Source: Euzebya rosea (lineage in GTDB: Bacteria; Actinomycetota; Nitriliruptoria; Euzebyales; Euzebyaceae). From it: a DNA stretch of 64,000 bases. A program made the translations under genes and the position numbers. Within the stretch, counting starts at the first letter, position 1, and the number at the start of each line of letters is the position of its first letter. The DNA is taken from assembly GCF_003073135.1 (NCBI RefSeq), contig NZ_PGDQ01000005.1:62001-126000 (forward strand). Direction: 5' to 3'. The notes beneath the pieces are model-generated. The model was not told the DNA's origin and did not search any database. It saw only the letters and a program-made list of their open reading frames with translations. This document shows positions 17,092 to 26,241 of the stretch, piece after piece.

Positions 17092-18156
17092 GTGGAGAAC
17101 ACCTTCGAACGGCGGATCGAGTCGGTGCTTCGCGTCGTCCTGCTCCTCCTGACCCTGCTCGCCGTCGTCGCGACGGAGCCGTACCTGCGGGTCGGCTACG
17201 GGATCGGCGCCGTGGTCGACATCGGACTGATCGTCGCCGTGCGCCGGTCGAGCATGTCGGCCCGAGCAGCCCTGCAGGCGCTGGCCTGTGTCGGGATCGG
17301 CTTGGTCGTCGTCGCCATGGGGTCCCTGGTGGACAAGGGCGCGACACCGGACCAGGCGTCGAGCCTCGTGTTCCGCGGTGTGGCGGTCGCGTCCGGCGGG
17401 GCCTTCCTCGCGTTCGGGTCGCGGACGGCCCTGATGGTCTCGCTCGGGGTCGGCACGATCGGATCCGTGGTGATGGTCGAGCGAGGCGTGCCGTTGGTCG
17501 GCAACAACAGCGCAGCGGGGATGCTGGAGATCTGGCTGCTGCTCGGCGTCATGATCGTGATCCATCGCTCGCTCTCGGTCCACGCAGCCCGCAGCGAGGA
17601 GAGCGCACGCGAGGCGAACCAGAGCGCCGAGCTGGCGTACCTCGACGAGCTGACGGGCCTTCCCAACCGTCGCCAGCTCCAGATGTACCTGGGTGCGTCG
17701 CTGTCGAGAGCCGACGACGGTGGGCATCCCGATGCGGTGCTGATGTTCGACCTCGACCACTTCAAGCGGATCAACGACTCGCTCGGCCACGACGTCGGCG
17801 ACGAGGTGCTGCAGCGCACCGCAGCCATCGCGTCGGCGGCGATCCGCGACGGTGATGTCGTCGGGCGCTGGGGCGGCGAGGAGTTCGTCGCGCTGCTGCA
17901 CGAGGCCGATGAGTCGCAGGCCCGTGCGGTCGCCGAACGGTGCCGGCGTGCGCTCGAGGCGGTCGGGGGTGCGGTCGGCGTGACCGCAAGCTTCGGCGTC
18001 ACCGTTCTGCGGCCCGACGACACCGTCACGACCTGCCTGCGCCGGGCGGATCTGGCGCTCTACGACGCCAAGCAGTCGGGCAGGAACCGCGTCGTCGTCC
18101 GCAGCGAACCAGCCGGTCCCAGGCGGTCGTCTGGCCTGCACGGGCAACCCCGATAG
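17092..18156 (+). CDS. Membrane diguanylate cyclase
   Basis: The 354-residue protein has about five transmembrane helices in residues 10-165, a short linker helix and a C-terminal GGDEF domain. The active site reads GGEEF at 261-265, which is usually functional, with the product-inhibition site RDGD at 252-255 at the correct distance. It should make cyclic-di-GMP at the membrane in response to an unknown signal. GTG 17092 is chosen because the hydrophobic region follows at once; no strong ribosome binding site is visible. It is the second c-di-GMP gene of the window. Confidence 0.9.
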   Translation: MENTFERRIESVLRVVLLLLTLLAVVATEPYLRVGYGIGAVVDIGLIVAVRRSSMSARAALQALACVGIGLVVVAMGSLVDKGATPDQASSLVFRGVAVASGGAFLAFGSRTALMVSLGVGTIGSVVMVERGVPLVGNNSAAGMLEIWLLLGVMIVIHRSLSVHAARSEESAREANQSAELAYLDELTGLPNRRQLQMYLGASLSRADDGGHPDAVLMFDLDHFKRINDSLGHDVGDEVLQRTAAIASAAIRDGDVVGRWGGEEFVALLHEADESQARAVAERCRRALEAVGGAVGVTASFGVTVLRPDDTVTTCLRRADLALYDAKQSGRNRVVVRSEPAGPRRSSGLHGQPR

Positions 18157-18178
18157 GCAGTCCGGTCGCCCACGGGGC

Positions 18179-18721
18179 CTACTGGTCGGTGTCCGCCTCG
18201 ACCTCGATGCCCCCGCGGTCGCAGGTCGTGGAGGAGGAGTCGAACCGCCACGTCACCGCCGTCTCGGTGTAGCTGCCGATGGTCAGGCCGCTCCACCACA
18301 CCGGATCCAGCACGACCTCGCCCGTGCCGTCGTTGTAGGCGACGAACTCCGTCACGTACTCCACCCCGTCGGCGTCGATGCCCTCCACGACCACCACCCG
18401 GCCGTTGCGGAGCGGGCCGACGTCCGGTGCGGCGACCACACACGCGACCCGGGGCCCCTCGCCCGGCACGGCGTGGCCGAAGTCCACGATCGAGTCCCGG
18501 CAGGTCGACGCGTCCTCGGGGGCCAGCTCGCAGAGCTGGTCGAGCTCGCCGCTCACCGCCAGGCCCACGGCGGTGGTCAGCAGGGCCCGGGCGTCCTCGG
18601 TCGCCACGGACGGACGGACCCCGAAGGCGCTGCACCCGGTCAGGCCGAGCACGAGCACCACCGCGACCGGCCACGAGGCCATTCGGAGGTGGGGAGCAGC
18701 GGCGGCAGGGCGGGACGTCAC
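18179..18721 (-). CDS. Small lipoprotein of unknown function
   Basis: The 180-residue protein has a signal sequence and lipobox LTGC with lipid-bearing C30. The mature part has four cysteines (CELAPEDASTC, ACVVAAP, TTCDRGG) and a strand-rich second half. I do not recognise the family; it has the general look of small actinobacterial lipoproteins with an NTF2-like or beta domain. The GTG start lies 9 nt after TACCCT (minus strand, 18736-18731) without a ribosome binding site, suggesting a leaderless transcript. It converges with the diguanylate cyclase gene. Confidence 0.75.
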   Translation of the reverse strand: MTSRPAAAAPHLRMASWPVAVVLVLGLTGCSAFGVRPSVATEDARALLTTAVGLAVSGELDQLCELAPEDASTCRDSIVDFGHAVPGEGPRVACVVAAPDVGPLRNGRVVVVEGIDADGVEYVTEFVAYNDGTGEVVLDPVWWSGLTIGSYTETAVTWRFDSSSTTCDRGGIEVEADTDQ

Positions 18722-18839
18722 GGACGCCGGAGGGTACCGGCCATCCGGCCGTCAACAGACCTCGGACGGCCAGCGGTGGGCGGGGTGCCGGCCATCTAGA
18801 CTCGATGGGGTCCGTCGACGTTCGTTCCACGAGAGCTTC

Positions 18840-19907
18840 TTGACCACCAGCACAGAGTCTTCCAGCACGGTCCTGACCACCACCATCCCGGCCCAGCACT
18901 CCATGGTCGCCCTCCTGGGCACGCGTGACGAGCTGCTGAAGCTGGTCGAGGACGCCTTCGAGGTGGACATCCTGGTGCGCGGAAGCGACGTCACCGTGAC
19001 CGGCGAGGGTGCCCTTGCCGGTCAGGTCATCCAGGTCTTCGACGAGCTGGTGGCCCTGCTCGACGTGGACCAGGCCCTCGACCCCGGCACGGTCCAGAGC
19101 ACCATCGACATGGTGCGCGAGGCCGACCACCCGCACCCCGCCGAGGTCCTCTCCGACGAGGCGTTGACCCATCGTGGTCGCTCGATCCGTCCCAAGACCT
19201 TCGGCCAGAAGCTCTACCTCGACGCGATCCGCACCAACACCGTCACGTTCGGCATCGGTCCCGCCGGCACGGGCAAGACCTACCTCGCCATGGCCATGGC
19301 GGTCCTCGCGCTGCGGCGCAAGGAGGTCAACCGGATCATCCTGACCCGTCCGGCCGTCGAAGCCGGTGAACGGCTCGGCTTTCTGCCCGGCACGTTGTTC
19401 GAGAAGATCGACCCGTACCTGCGCCCCCTCTTCGACGCCCTCCACGACATGATGGACGCCGAGAACCTCTCCACCCTGATGGAGCGGGGGATCATCGAGG
19501 TCGCCCCCCTGGCCTACATGCGCGGGCGCACCCTCAACGACGCCTTCATCGTCCTCGACGAGGCGCAGAACACCAGCCCCGCCCAGATGAAGATGTTCCT
19601 GACCCGCATCGGGTTCGGGTCCAAGGCCGTGGTCACCGGTGACGTCACCCAGGTCGACCTGCCCGGCGACACCCGTTCCGGCCTGCAGGTGGTGCGCAGC
19701 ATCCTGACCGGCATCGAGGGCATCGGCTTCGCCGAGCTGTCCGGCCGCGACGTCGTCCGCCACCGCATCGTGCAGGAGATCGTGGCTGCCTACGACCGCT
19801 GGGACGCGCCTGCCGACGGCGGTACCTCCAGGAAGACGGGGGACCGACCCGCGTCGGCCACCGGCGGGGGCTCCAAGGGCCCCGACCGGCCGACCAGGGG
19901 TCGATGA
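18840..19907 (+). CDS. phoH: PhoH-family ATPase
   Basis: The 355-residue protein has a short KH-like N-terminal region and the PhoH ATPase core with Walker A GIGPAGTGKTYLA and Walker B FIVLDEAQN. PhoH-like ATPases are linked to RNA metabolism together with YbeY. The start is taken at TTG 18840, just after GAGAG; ATG 18903 is an alternative that would cut conserved sequence. TAGACT (18797-18802) is a plausible -10 box. It opens the conserved operon phoH-ybeY-corC-cdd, whose genes all overlap. The last 35 residues are a basic, Gly-rich tail. Confidence 0.92.
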   Translation: MTTSTESSSTVLTTTIPAQHSMVALLGTRDELLKLVEDAFEVDILVRGSDVTVTGEGALAGQVIQVFDELVALLDVDQALDPGTVQSTIDMVREADHPHPAEVLSDEALTHRGRSIRPKTFGQKLYLDAIRTNTVTFGIGPAGTGKTYLAMAMAVLALRRKEVNRIILTRPAVEAGERLGFLPGTLFEKIDPYLRPLFDALHDMMDAENLSTLMERGIIEVAPLAYMRGRTLNDAFIVLDEAQNTSPAQMKMFLTRIGFGSKAVVTGDVTQVDLPGDTRSGLQVVRSILTGIEGIGFAELSGRDVVRHRIVQEIVAAYDRWDAPADGGTSRKTGDRPASATGGGSKGPDRPTRGR

Positions 19908-20368
19908 TGGCCGTCTTCGTCGCCGACGAGCAGTCCGACGTCCCGGTCGACACCGACCGGCTCTCCAGCCTGACCAGCTTCGTGCTGGCCGAACAACGAG
20001 TGTCGTCCTCCATGGAGGTGTCGGTCATGGCGGTCGACACCGCAACCATCCACGAGCTGAACCGCACCCACATGGACAGCGACAAACCCACCGACGTGCT
20101 GGCCTTCCCGCTGGACGCCCCCGGTGAGGCGACCGACGCCCCCTCCATCCTCGGGGACGTCGTCCTGTGCCCCGCGGTCGCCGAGGCCCAGGCCGCCGAA
20201 CACGGCAAGACCACCCAGGCCGAGATGGACCTGCTGGTCGTCCACGGGCTGCTGCACCTGCTCGGCCACGACCATGCCGAGGACGAGGAACGTCGCATCA
20301 TGTTCGGCCTGACCGACCGGCTGCTCGCCGACTTCGCCGCCGCCGGGGACCAGGAGGGCTCGTCGTGA
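19904..20368 (+). CDS. ybeY: Endoribonuclease YbeY (rRNA maturation factor)
   Basis: The 154-residue protein has the zinc-binding signature HGLLHLLGHDH and the conserved LNRTHMDSDKPTDVLAFPL segment. YbeY is a single-strand endoribonuclease taking part in 16S rRNA 3' maturation and ribosome quality control. It starts at ATG 19904 or 19907, both overlapping the phoH stop, and ends inside the start of the CBS-domain gene. Length is normal for the family. Confidence 0.95.
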   Translation: MMAVFVADEQSDVPVDTDRLSSLTSFVLAEQRVSSSMEVSVMAVDTATIHELNRTHMDSDKPTDVLAFPLDAPGEATDAPSILGDVVLCPAVAEAQAAEHGKTTQAEMDLLVVHGLLHLLGHDHAEDEERRIMFGLTDRLLADFAAAGDQEGSS

Positions 20369-21672
20369 CCGCGCAGGGATGGCAGGGCCTCGCCGTCATC
20401 GTGCTGGTGCTGATCAGCGGCTGGTACGCCACCGCCCGGGCAGCCCTGGACCGCATGACCGTCGCCCGTGCCGCCCGGCTCGTCGAGGAGGACCGGGCGA
20501 GCGCCTCCCGCGTCGCCGCGCTGCTGGAGGACTCCGCGCGCAGCTGGGCGGCCCTCACGCTGCTGGTCGTCGTGCCCCTCGTGACCGCCGTCGCCATGAT
20601 GACCGCGATCCTCGGGACCTGGCTGAACAGCGTCGGCTCGATCGCCGTGGCCGCCCTCGTCATGACGATCCTCGGCTACGTCGGCATGGAGCTCGTGCCC
20701 CGGTCGGTCGCCCTCCGCCGCGCCGAGGACGTCGCGTGCCGCATGTCGCGCAGCGTCGTGCTCGCCTCGACCCTCCTCCGTCCGGTCACCACCGTCCTGG
20801 TGTGGCTGGGCGCCCGGATCGTGCCCGGTGCCGAGGACGGCGCCGAGGCCTTCGTGACCGAGGAGGCCATCCGCGACCTGATCGACGAGGCCGAGGGCCA
20901 GTCCATCGAGCCGGCGGAACGGGCGATGATCCACTCGATCTTCGAGCTGTCCGACACGTTGGTCCGCGAGATCATGGTGCCCCGACCCGACGTGGTCATG
21001 GTGTCGGAGCTGCTGCCCCTCGGCTCGGTCGTCGAGGTCATCCTCGCCAACGGCTACTCGCGCATCCCCGTGCACCACGGCGAGGACCGGGACGACGTCT
21101 CCGGTGTCCTGTACGCCAAGGACGTCCTGCAGCGCATCCACAGCAAGGGCACCGAGGACGGCGACTGGACCGACTTGATCCGCGACCCCTACGTGGTCCC
21201 GGAGCTGAAGTCCGTCGACGGGCTGCTGCGCGAGCTGCAGGCCGAGCAGGTCCACATGGCCGTCGTCGTCGACGAGTACGGCGCGCTGGCCGGCATCGTC
21301 ACCATCGAGGACGTCCTCGAGGAGATCGTCGGCGAGATCATCGACGAGTACGACTCCGAGGAACCCCTGGTCGAGATGCTGGAGGAGGGGCGCTGGCGCG
21401 TCGACGCCCGCCTGCAGATCGGCGAGCTGTCCGACCTCGCCGGCACGACGCTGCCCGACGAGGAGTGGGACACCGTCGGCGGCCTGCTGTTCGGCACGCT
21501 GGGCCACGTGCCCCGACCCGGCGAGACCGTCGAGGTCGACGGGCTCCGCCTGACCGCCGACCGTGTCCGCGGACGCCGGATCGCCGAGGTCACCGTCGAG
21601 CGGATCATGGATCCCGAGGCCGTCGAGGCAGCCGAGGGCATGGCCACCGCCGGCCGCGACAGCGATGCCTGA
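20365..21672 (+). CDS. CNNM/CorC-type transporter-like protein with CBS pair
   Basis: The 435-residue protein has an N-terminal CNNM (DUF21) membrane domain with about four helices, a CBS pair from about residue 200 (REIMVPRPDVVMV; VVVDEYGALAGIVTIEDVLEEIVGE is recognisable as the second CBS) and a C-terminal CorC/HlyC domain. Family members act in Mg2+ or Co2+ efflux and are called hemolysin-like by tradition only. GTG 20365 overlaps the ybeY stop. Placement after ybeY is the normal arrangement. Confidence 0.88.
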   Translation: MTAQGWQGLAVIVLVLISGWYATARAALDRMTVARAARLVEEDRASASRVAALLEDSARSWAALTLLVVVPLVTAVAMMTAILGTWLNSVGSIAVAALVMTILGYVGMELVPRSVALRRAEDVACRMSRSVVLASTLLRPVTTVLVWLGARIVPGAEDGAEAFVTEEAIRDLIDEAEGQSIEPAERAMIHSIFELSDTLVREIMVPRPDVVMVSELLPLGSVVEVILANGYSRIPVHHGEDRDDVSGVLYAKDVLQRIHSKGTEDGDWTDLIRDPYVVPELKSVDGLLRELQAEQVHMAVVVDEYGALAGIVTIEDVLEEIVGEIIDEYDSEEPLVEMLEEGRWRVDARLQIGELSDLAGTTLPDEEWDTVGGLLFGTLGHVPRPGETVEVDGLRLTADRVRGRRIAEVTVERIMDPEAVEAAEGMATAGRDSDA

Positions 21673-22117
21673 CACGGCTGACACCGCTGGGTCGACCGTC
21701 GCGGTCGACGCGCTGGACGCCGCCGACCGGGCCCTGCTGGACGCTGCCCGCACGTTCCAGGCGCGGGCATACGCGCCGTACTCCCGCTTCCGCGTCGGGG
21801 CCGCCCTTCGAGTCGCCGACGGCCCCGTCGTGGGTGGCTGCAACGTCGAGAACGCCGCCTACCCCTCCACGATCTGCGCCGAACGGGCCGCGGTCGTCGC
21901 CGCGGTGTCGGCTGGGCACCAGCGGTTCGAGGCCATCGCCGTCATCGGGTCCGGAGACGGGCCCACCACCCCCTGCGGGACCTGCCGCCAGGTGCTGTTC
22001 GAGTTCGCTCCCGAGCTGCGGGTCATCGCCGCCGGCGAGTCCGGCGACGTGGCCGTGCACCGGCTGGCCGACCTGCTGCCGCACGGCTTCGGTCCGCACC
22101 GGCTCGAGCACGGCTGA
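21665..22117 (+). CDS. cdd: Cytidine deaminase
   Basis: The 150-residue protein has the zinc site of homotetrameric cytidine deaminases: C-A-E in STICAERAAVVAAV and P-C-G-T-C in TTPCGTCRQVLFEF, plus the substrate motif FRVGAAL and NVENAAYP. It converts cytidine and deoxycytidine to uridine forms for pyrimidine salvage. ATG 21665 overlaps the previous stop. In many bacteria the GTPase gene era follows; here lgt follows instead after 110 bp. Confidence 0.94.
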   Translation: MPDTADTAGSTVAVDALDAADRALLDAARTFQARAYAPYSRFRVGAALRVADGPVVGGCNVENAAYPSTICAERAAVVAAVSAGHQRFEAIAVIGSGDGPTTPCGTCRQVLFEFAPELRVIAAGESGDVAVHRLADLLPHGFGPHRLEHG

Positions 22118-22227
22118 TCTGCTCGACCGGGCAGGTGGCTCGTCGGCAGTCCCCGTGACGCAGCCCTACGATCGGGCCGCACGACCGCCCCGCCCCGAGA
22201 CCGACCGTCCACAGACTGGCTTCCCGA

Positions 22228-23241
22228 ATGCTCGCCGAGCTGTCCTGGCCCATCATCGAGCGCATCCACATCCTGGGTGACTTCGCCGTGTCCCCCCACG
22301 GGGTGTTCGTCGCGGTCGGCTTCCTCCTCGGCGCCCAGCTGATGCTGAAGCGGGCCGAGGTCCGCGGCGTGGCTCGCCGGCCCGTCACGCACGTGCCCGA
22401 CGTCATCTCCGCGATCGTCACCCGCGCCGCGATCGGCGGCATCATCGGTGCCCGGCTGTTCTTCGTCGCGACCCGTCCCAGTGAGTTCGACCTCGTCGAG
22501 GTCCTCCAGGTGTGGAACGGCGGGCTGTCGCTGCTCGGCGGGATCGCCGGCGGGGTGATCCTGGCGGTGCCCTACATCGTCAAGCACCGGCTGTCGTTGC
22601 CGCTGCTGCTGGACTCCCTGGCACCGGGCCTGGCCCTGGGCATCTTCGTCGGTCGCATCGGCGACCTGATCATCGGCGAACACCTCGGCGACGCGACCGA
22701 CTCGCCGCTCGGCTGGCGCTGCACCCAGCAGTACGTGCGCGACGTCGGCTGGGTGGGACCGGACCCCTTCACCGGCCCGCAGGTCCAGGGATGCTTCGAC
22801 ACCGCGGTCCACCAGACCGCGCTGTATGACTTCCTGACCGGGCTCGTCGTCCTGCTGCTGATCCTGGCGCTGGAGCGACGCAGCCGGTTCGACGGGTTCT
22901 TCGGCATGACCTTCGGCCTGGCGTACGGCGGCGGTCGCATCATCACCGACTTCGCCCGCGCCGCAGACAAGGACCTCATCGGCCCGTTCACCGGCACCCA
23001 GCTGACGGGGATCGCGCTGGTGGTCACCGCCATCGCGTGGCTGCTGGTCACCAAGCCGTGGACGACCACCCCCTACGCGTGGGTGCCCGGAGAACGGGCG
23101 CCATGGACCCGCCCCGAGGCCTTCGCCGCCGCCGACGCGGCACGTCGCGCGGCGGAGGACGACGAGGACGGCGTGCTGGTGTCGTCCACCGACACCGTGC
23201 CGGAGGGGACCGCCGAGGGCGACCCCGACGAGCAGGACTGA
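22228..23241 (+). CDS. lgt: Prolipoprotein diacylglyceryl transferase, divergent Lgt
   Basis: The 337-residue protein has seven predicted membrane helices and the Lgt topology. Lgt moves diacylglycerol from phosphatidylglycerol to the lipobox Cys of prolipoproteins. R143, E151 and G154 fall at the same numbers as in E. coli Lgt, but the signature reads GRIGDLIIGEHLG, so the usual Asn146 is Asp, and the residue at 103 is Leu where E. coli has His. A charged Asp/Glu-rich tail of about 60 residues is extra. Several lipoproteins here have perfect lipoboxes, so some active Lgt exists; this may be it or a divergent second copy. Confidence 0.82.
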   Translation: MLAELSWPIIERIHILGDFAVSPHGVFVAVGFLLGAQLMLKRAEVRGVARRPVTHVPDVISAIVTRAAIGGIIGARLFFVATRPSEFDLVEVLQVWNGGLSLLGGIAGGVILAVPYIVKHRLSLPLLLDSLAPGLALGIFVGRIGDLIIGEHLGDATDSPLGWRCTQQYVRDVGWVGPDPFTGPQVQGCFDTAVHQTALYDFLTGLVVLLLILALERRSRFDGFFGMTFGLAYGGGRIITDFARAADKDLIGPFTGTQLTGIALVVTAIAWLLVTKPWTTTPYAWVPGERAPWTRPEAFAAADAARRAAEDDEDGVLVSSTDTVPEGTAEGDPDEQD

Positions 23242-23308
23242 CCGCTCCTCGAATCGGGTCGAATTTCCCGCCCCGGGTCGGGTCGTCGGTCGGTATCCTG
23301 CGAGCAGG

Positions 23309-24019
23309 ATGCCGGGCGACCACGATCAGCACAGGCCCTTCGAGGACCTTGCGGTCAGGCACGTCATGGGATCCCTGGATCCGGGGGAGGCCAGCACCTT
23401 CCGTTCCCACCTGCTTGACTGCGGCGAGTGCCGCGCCCGGGTGGGCGAGCTGCGGTCCATCGCCTCCGACCTCGCCGACGTCGAGCGTGCCGAACGCCGC
23501 GAGCGGGCCGCCCAGCGGGTGGAGATCAAGGAACGCGAGGACGACGAGGGCCCCGAGGCCGAGGCGAACGTCGTGCCCCGGGCCGGCCGTGGCGTGATGA
23601 TCGCCGTCATCCTCCTCGTGATCGTGCTCAGCGTCTGGAACTTCGTCCTGCGTGGCCAGAACGACAGCCTCCAGGCCGCCCTGGTCGCCGAGCAGCAGTC
23701 CACCGCTGTGATCAACTTCGGCCAGCCGTGGACGGTCGTTGAGCAGGCCGCCGGGGTGGAGGGCGTCGCCCGCGTCGAGCAGGGCTCCCTTGCCGTCATG
23801 GTCCGTGGCACCGATGACCGGGCGCCCTACGTCATCACGCTGTACGACGCCACCGGCGAACGCATCCACACCGAGGCACACGCCTCGGTCAACCAGCAGG
23901 TCAGCTGGTTCCGCGGTCCGGTGTCGGCTCGCGCAGCCCGCATAGACGTGTCGCTGGATCGCGACACGGGCGAGACCGTGGTGTTCCGCGCCGAGGATCC
24001 CGCGCTCACCGGCAGCTGA
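23309..24019 (+). CDS. Anti-sigma-factor-like zinc-finger membrane protein
   Basis: The 236-residue protein starts with a zinc-finger helix bundle carrying H34-x3-C38-x2-C41, the ZAS signature of anti-sigma factors, then a charged linker, one membrane helix at about 96-115 and an extracytoplasmic domain of about 120 residues with the strand pattern of anti-sigma K C-terminal domains (SSTAVINFGQPW, VITLYDATGERI). It would hold an ECF sigma factor at the membrane. No sigma gene is adjacent, which is unusual. TATCCT (23294-23299) lies 9 nt before the ATG, so the transcript may be leaderless. Confidence 0.8.
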   Translation: MPGDHDQHRPFEDLAVRHVMGSLDPGEASTFRSHLLDCGECRARVGELRSIASDLADVERAERRERAAQRVEIKEREDDEGPEAEANVVPRAGRGVMIAVILLVIVLSVWNFVLRGQNDSLQAALVAEQQSTAVINFGQPWTVVEQAAGVEGVARVEQGSLAVMVRGTDDRAPYVITLYDATGERIHTEAHASVNQQVSWFRGPVSARAARIDVSLDRDTGETVVFRAEDPALTGS

Positions 24020-24043
24020 CGGGCCTCCCCCTCACCGGTCGTC

Positions 24044-26221
24044 GTGGCTGGCATGGTGTGCGGGGTGCGCACAGCGTCCGTTGACCGACCGGCAGGCCCG
24101 CCCGCACGGGTGCTGGGCGGCGGCGGTGCGGGCGCATCGCGTTCCGTGGTCGCCACGATGGCGCTGACGCTGCTGGTCGTGCTGCTCGCGGTGGCGGTCC
24201 CGCCGCCCGCGACCTCCCAGACCTCCATCGCCGACCAGCCTGCCCTGCTGCCTGCGCGCGTCAGCGACCCGGTCCCGGCCCCCAACGCGGTGGTCGCCCC
24301 CGGCCCGGTCGTGATCGCCGCAGCGGTGGACGGCGTCGAACCCGACCGTGTCCGCTTCCTCGTGGACGGCGAACGTGCGTCCGGGCCGTTCGTCGACCCC
24401 GACGGTCCGCTCAGCGCACGTCGTGGCGTGGAGGCGACGCTGTCACCCGGCCCGCACGAGGTGGGCATCGAGGTCGATGGCCGCATCCTGCGACGCTGGA
24501 CCGTCGACGTGTCGGGCCTGGCCGTCGAACCCGTCGCGGCGGATCCCTCGATGGTCGCGGCACGGGTCACCGGCGCCTCCCGCACCGTCGTGCTGGTCAA
24601 CCCCGACCACCCCGCGGCGACCGCCGTGATGCCCGCCGCCGTTGCCGTGGACGCGCGGGTCCTGCCCGTGCCGCGACTGGAGGTGCCCGGGGAGGTGTGG
24701 ACCGCCCTGCGCGACGTCGGCGACGACGTGCGGGTGCTGGTGGCGGGGGACGAGGCGGCGATCGGGGAGGTCGTCGTCGGCGACCTGCGCGACGCGGGGT
24801 TCGCGGCCGTCAGGCTGGATGCCGGCACGCTGGAGTCGATGTCGTTGGCCGCGGCCGACCAGCTGGCGGCCCTCCCGGAGTCCGATCCCGCCCGTGCGGC
24901 GCTGGACGCCGTGGTCGTCGCCCCTGCTGCGCCCGTCGCGGTGGCCGTGCGTGCGGCCGAGACCGCGGCCCGCCTGGGCGCCACGGTGCTGCTGGTGGAC
25001 GGTGCCGTGCCGTCCCCCGTGTCCCTGGCGCGCATCGCCGCGGCACGGACGGTGCTGGCCTCCTCGGACCTCTCGGCCGAGGCACGGACTGCGGTCGTCG
25101 AGGCGCTCGGGGAGGGCGCGGTCCTCAGCGACGACCTGCTGGTATCCCGTCGGGCTGGCGAGGCGCTGGTCGTCGTCGACCCGGCACGAACCGACCTCGG
25201 CGTCGTCGCGCTGCGCACGGCCGCCGACAACCGGGCCGTGCTGCTCGGGTTGGACGAGGGCCGCGCCTGGGTCGCGGCGCACCGGCCGGACCGTGTCGTC
25301 CTCGTCGGCGGCACCGCGGCCGAGGCCGAGGCGTTGCACGCCGAGTGGGTCGACGGGGTGGGGCAGCCCGGGGTCGAACCGCTGATCGACGCCACCGACG
25401 GCCTGTCGGTCACGTTGTCCGCTGATGTCCCGCTGGAGCGGGCCGAGGTGCACGTCGACCTGCTCGGCTTCGAGTGGACCGGCGACGTCGCCGTCGAGGA
25501 CGGGCGGGCCGTCTGGACCGGCGGTCAGCGGCCCCGCCTTCCCGAGGCGCTGGAACCGCCCGGACCGGGGACCCCGGCACGGATCGACGTGACCGCGCTG
25601 GTCGGGGCCGGCACGGCACGACGGCACCTGCGGTTCGTGGGTCAGGTCGAGCTGTCCCCGCTCACCAGCGTCTCCAGCGACGGGTTCCTCGTCGCCGGGG
25701 GCAGCAGCCCCGTGGTGGGCGCCGGACCGTTGCGGACCTTCAGCGTCGAGGTCGAGCGATCGACCGGCCTGGACGTCGACGCGGTCGCGGCGGAGGTCAC
25801 CGAGATCCTGCTCGACCCGCGCGGCTGGACCGCTGACGGCACCCGGTCGCTGCAACGCATCGGCAGCTCGGCGGCAGCGGACCTTCGCGTCGTCGTCGCC
25901 CGTCCCGAGACGGTGGACTACTACTGCGGCCGGGTGGGCCTTCGCACCGGCGGGCGCGTGTCGTGCTGGGACGGGTTCCGCGCCATGCTCAACCTGGACC
26001 GCTGGAACACCGGGGTGGCCCCGTTCCACAGCGACGTCACCGTGTACCGGCAGTACCTGGTCAGCCACGAGCTGGGGCACGGCCTGGGGTACGGCCACGA
26101 GTTCTGCCTGCGTCCGGGCACGCTCGCCCCCGTGATGATGCAGCAGACCGGCGGCATCGGCGCCTGCCTGGCCAACGGCTGGCCCCACCCGACGGTCGGC
26201 AACATCGTCGCCGTCGGCTGA
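24044..26221 (+). CDS. Secreted DUF3152 protein with zincin motif
   Basis: The 725-residue protein has a signal or anchor segment at about 34-59, a long Ala/Val-rich middle with repeated alpha-beta units resembling degenerate CWB2 repeats (for example DRVVLVGGTAAEAEALHAEW), and a C-terminal DUF3152 domain from about residue 560. That domain holds HELGHGLGYGH at 675-685, which fits the metzincin HExxHxxGxxH zinc pattern, followed by the conserved APVMMQQT turn. It is probably a wall-associated metallopeptidase; activity has not been shown for the family as far as I know. The start (GTG 24044) is uncertain; ATG 24053 is close by. An inverted repeat follows the stop. Confidence 0.8.
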   Translation: MAGMVCGVRTASVDRPAGPPARVLGGGGAGASRSVVATMALTLLVVLLAVAVPPPATSQTSIADQPALLPARVSDPVPAPNAVVAPGPVVIAAAVDGVEPDRVRFLVDGERASGPFVDPDGPLSARRGVEATLSPGPHEVGIEVDGRILRRWTVDVSGLAVEPVAADPSMVAARVTGASRTVVLVNPDHPAATAVMPAAVAVDARVLPVPRLEVPGEVWTALRDVGDDVRVLVAGDEAAIGEVVVGDLRDAGFAAVRLDAGTLESMSLAAADQLAALPESDPARAALDAVVVAPAAPVAVAVRAAETAARLGATVLLVDGAVPSPVSLARIAAARTVLASSDLSAEARTAVVEALGEGAVLSDDLLVSRRAGEALVVVDPARTDLGVVALRTAADNRAVLLGLDEGRAWVAAHRPDRVVLVGGTAAEAEALHAEWVDGVGQPGVEPLIDATDGLSVTLSADVPLERAEVHVDLLGFEWTGDVAVEDGRAVWTGGQRPRLPEALEPPGPGTPARIDVTALVGAGTARRHLRFVGQVELSPLTSVSSDGFLVAGGSSPVVGAGPLRTFSVEVERSTGLDVDAVAAEVTEILLDPRGWTADGTRSLQRIGSSAAADLRVVVARPETVDYYCGRVGLRTGGRVSCWDGFRAMLNLDRWNTGVAPFHSDVTVYRQYLVSHELGHGLGYGHEFCLRPGTLAPVMMQQTGGIGACLANGWPHPTVGNIVAVG

Positions 26222-26241
26222 TTCCCCGCCCGTGTCACACG

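Noticed and set aside
18805-18843. A 12-codon leader frame (starting MGSVDVRS) whose stop overlaps the phoH TTG start
   Set aside because: The likely -10 box TAGACT is at 18797-18802, which would place the transcription start after this ATG, so the frame is probably not in the message.
22118-22227. Looked for era after cdd, as in the usual phoH-ybeY-corC-cdd-era order
   Set aside because: The 110 bp to lgt hold no frame, and lgt follows directly; era must be elsewhere.
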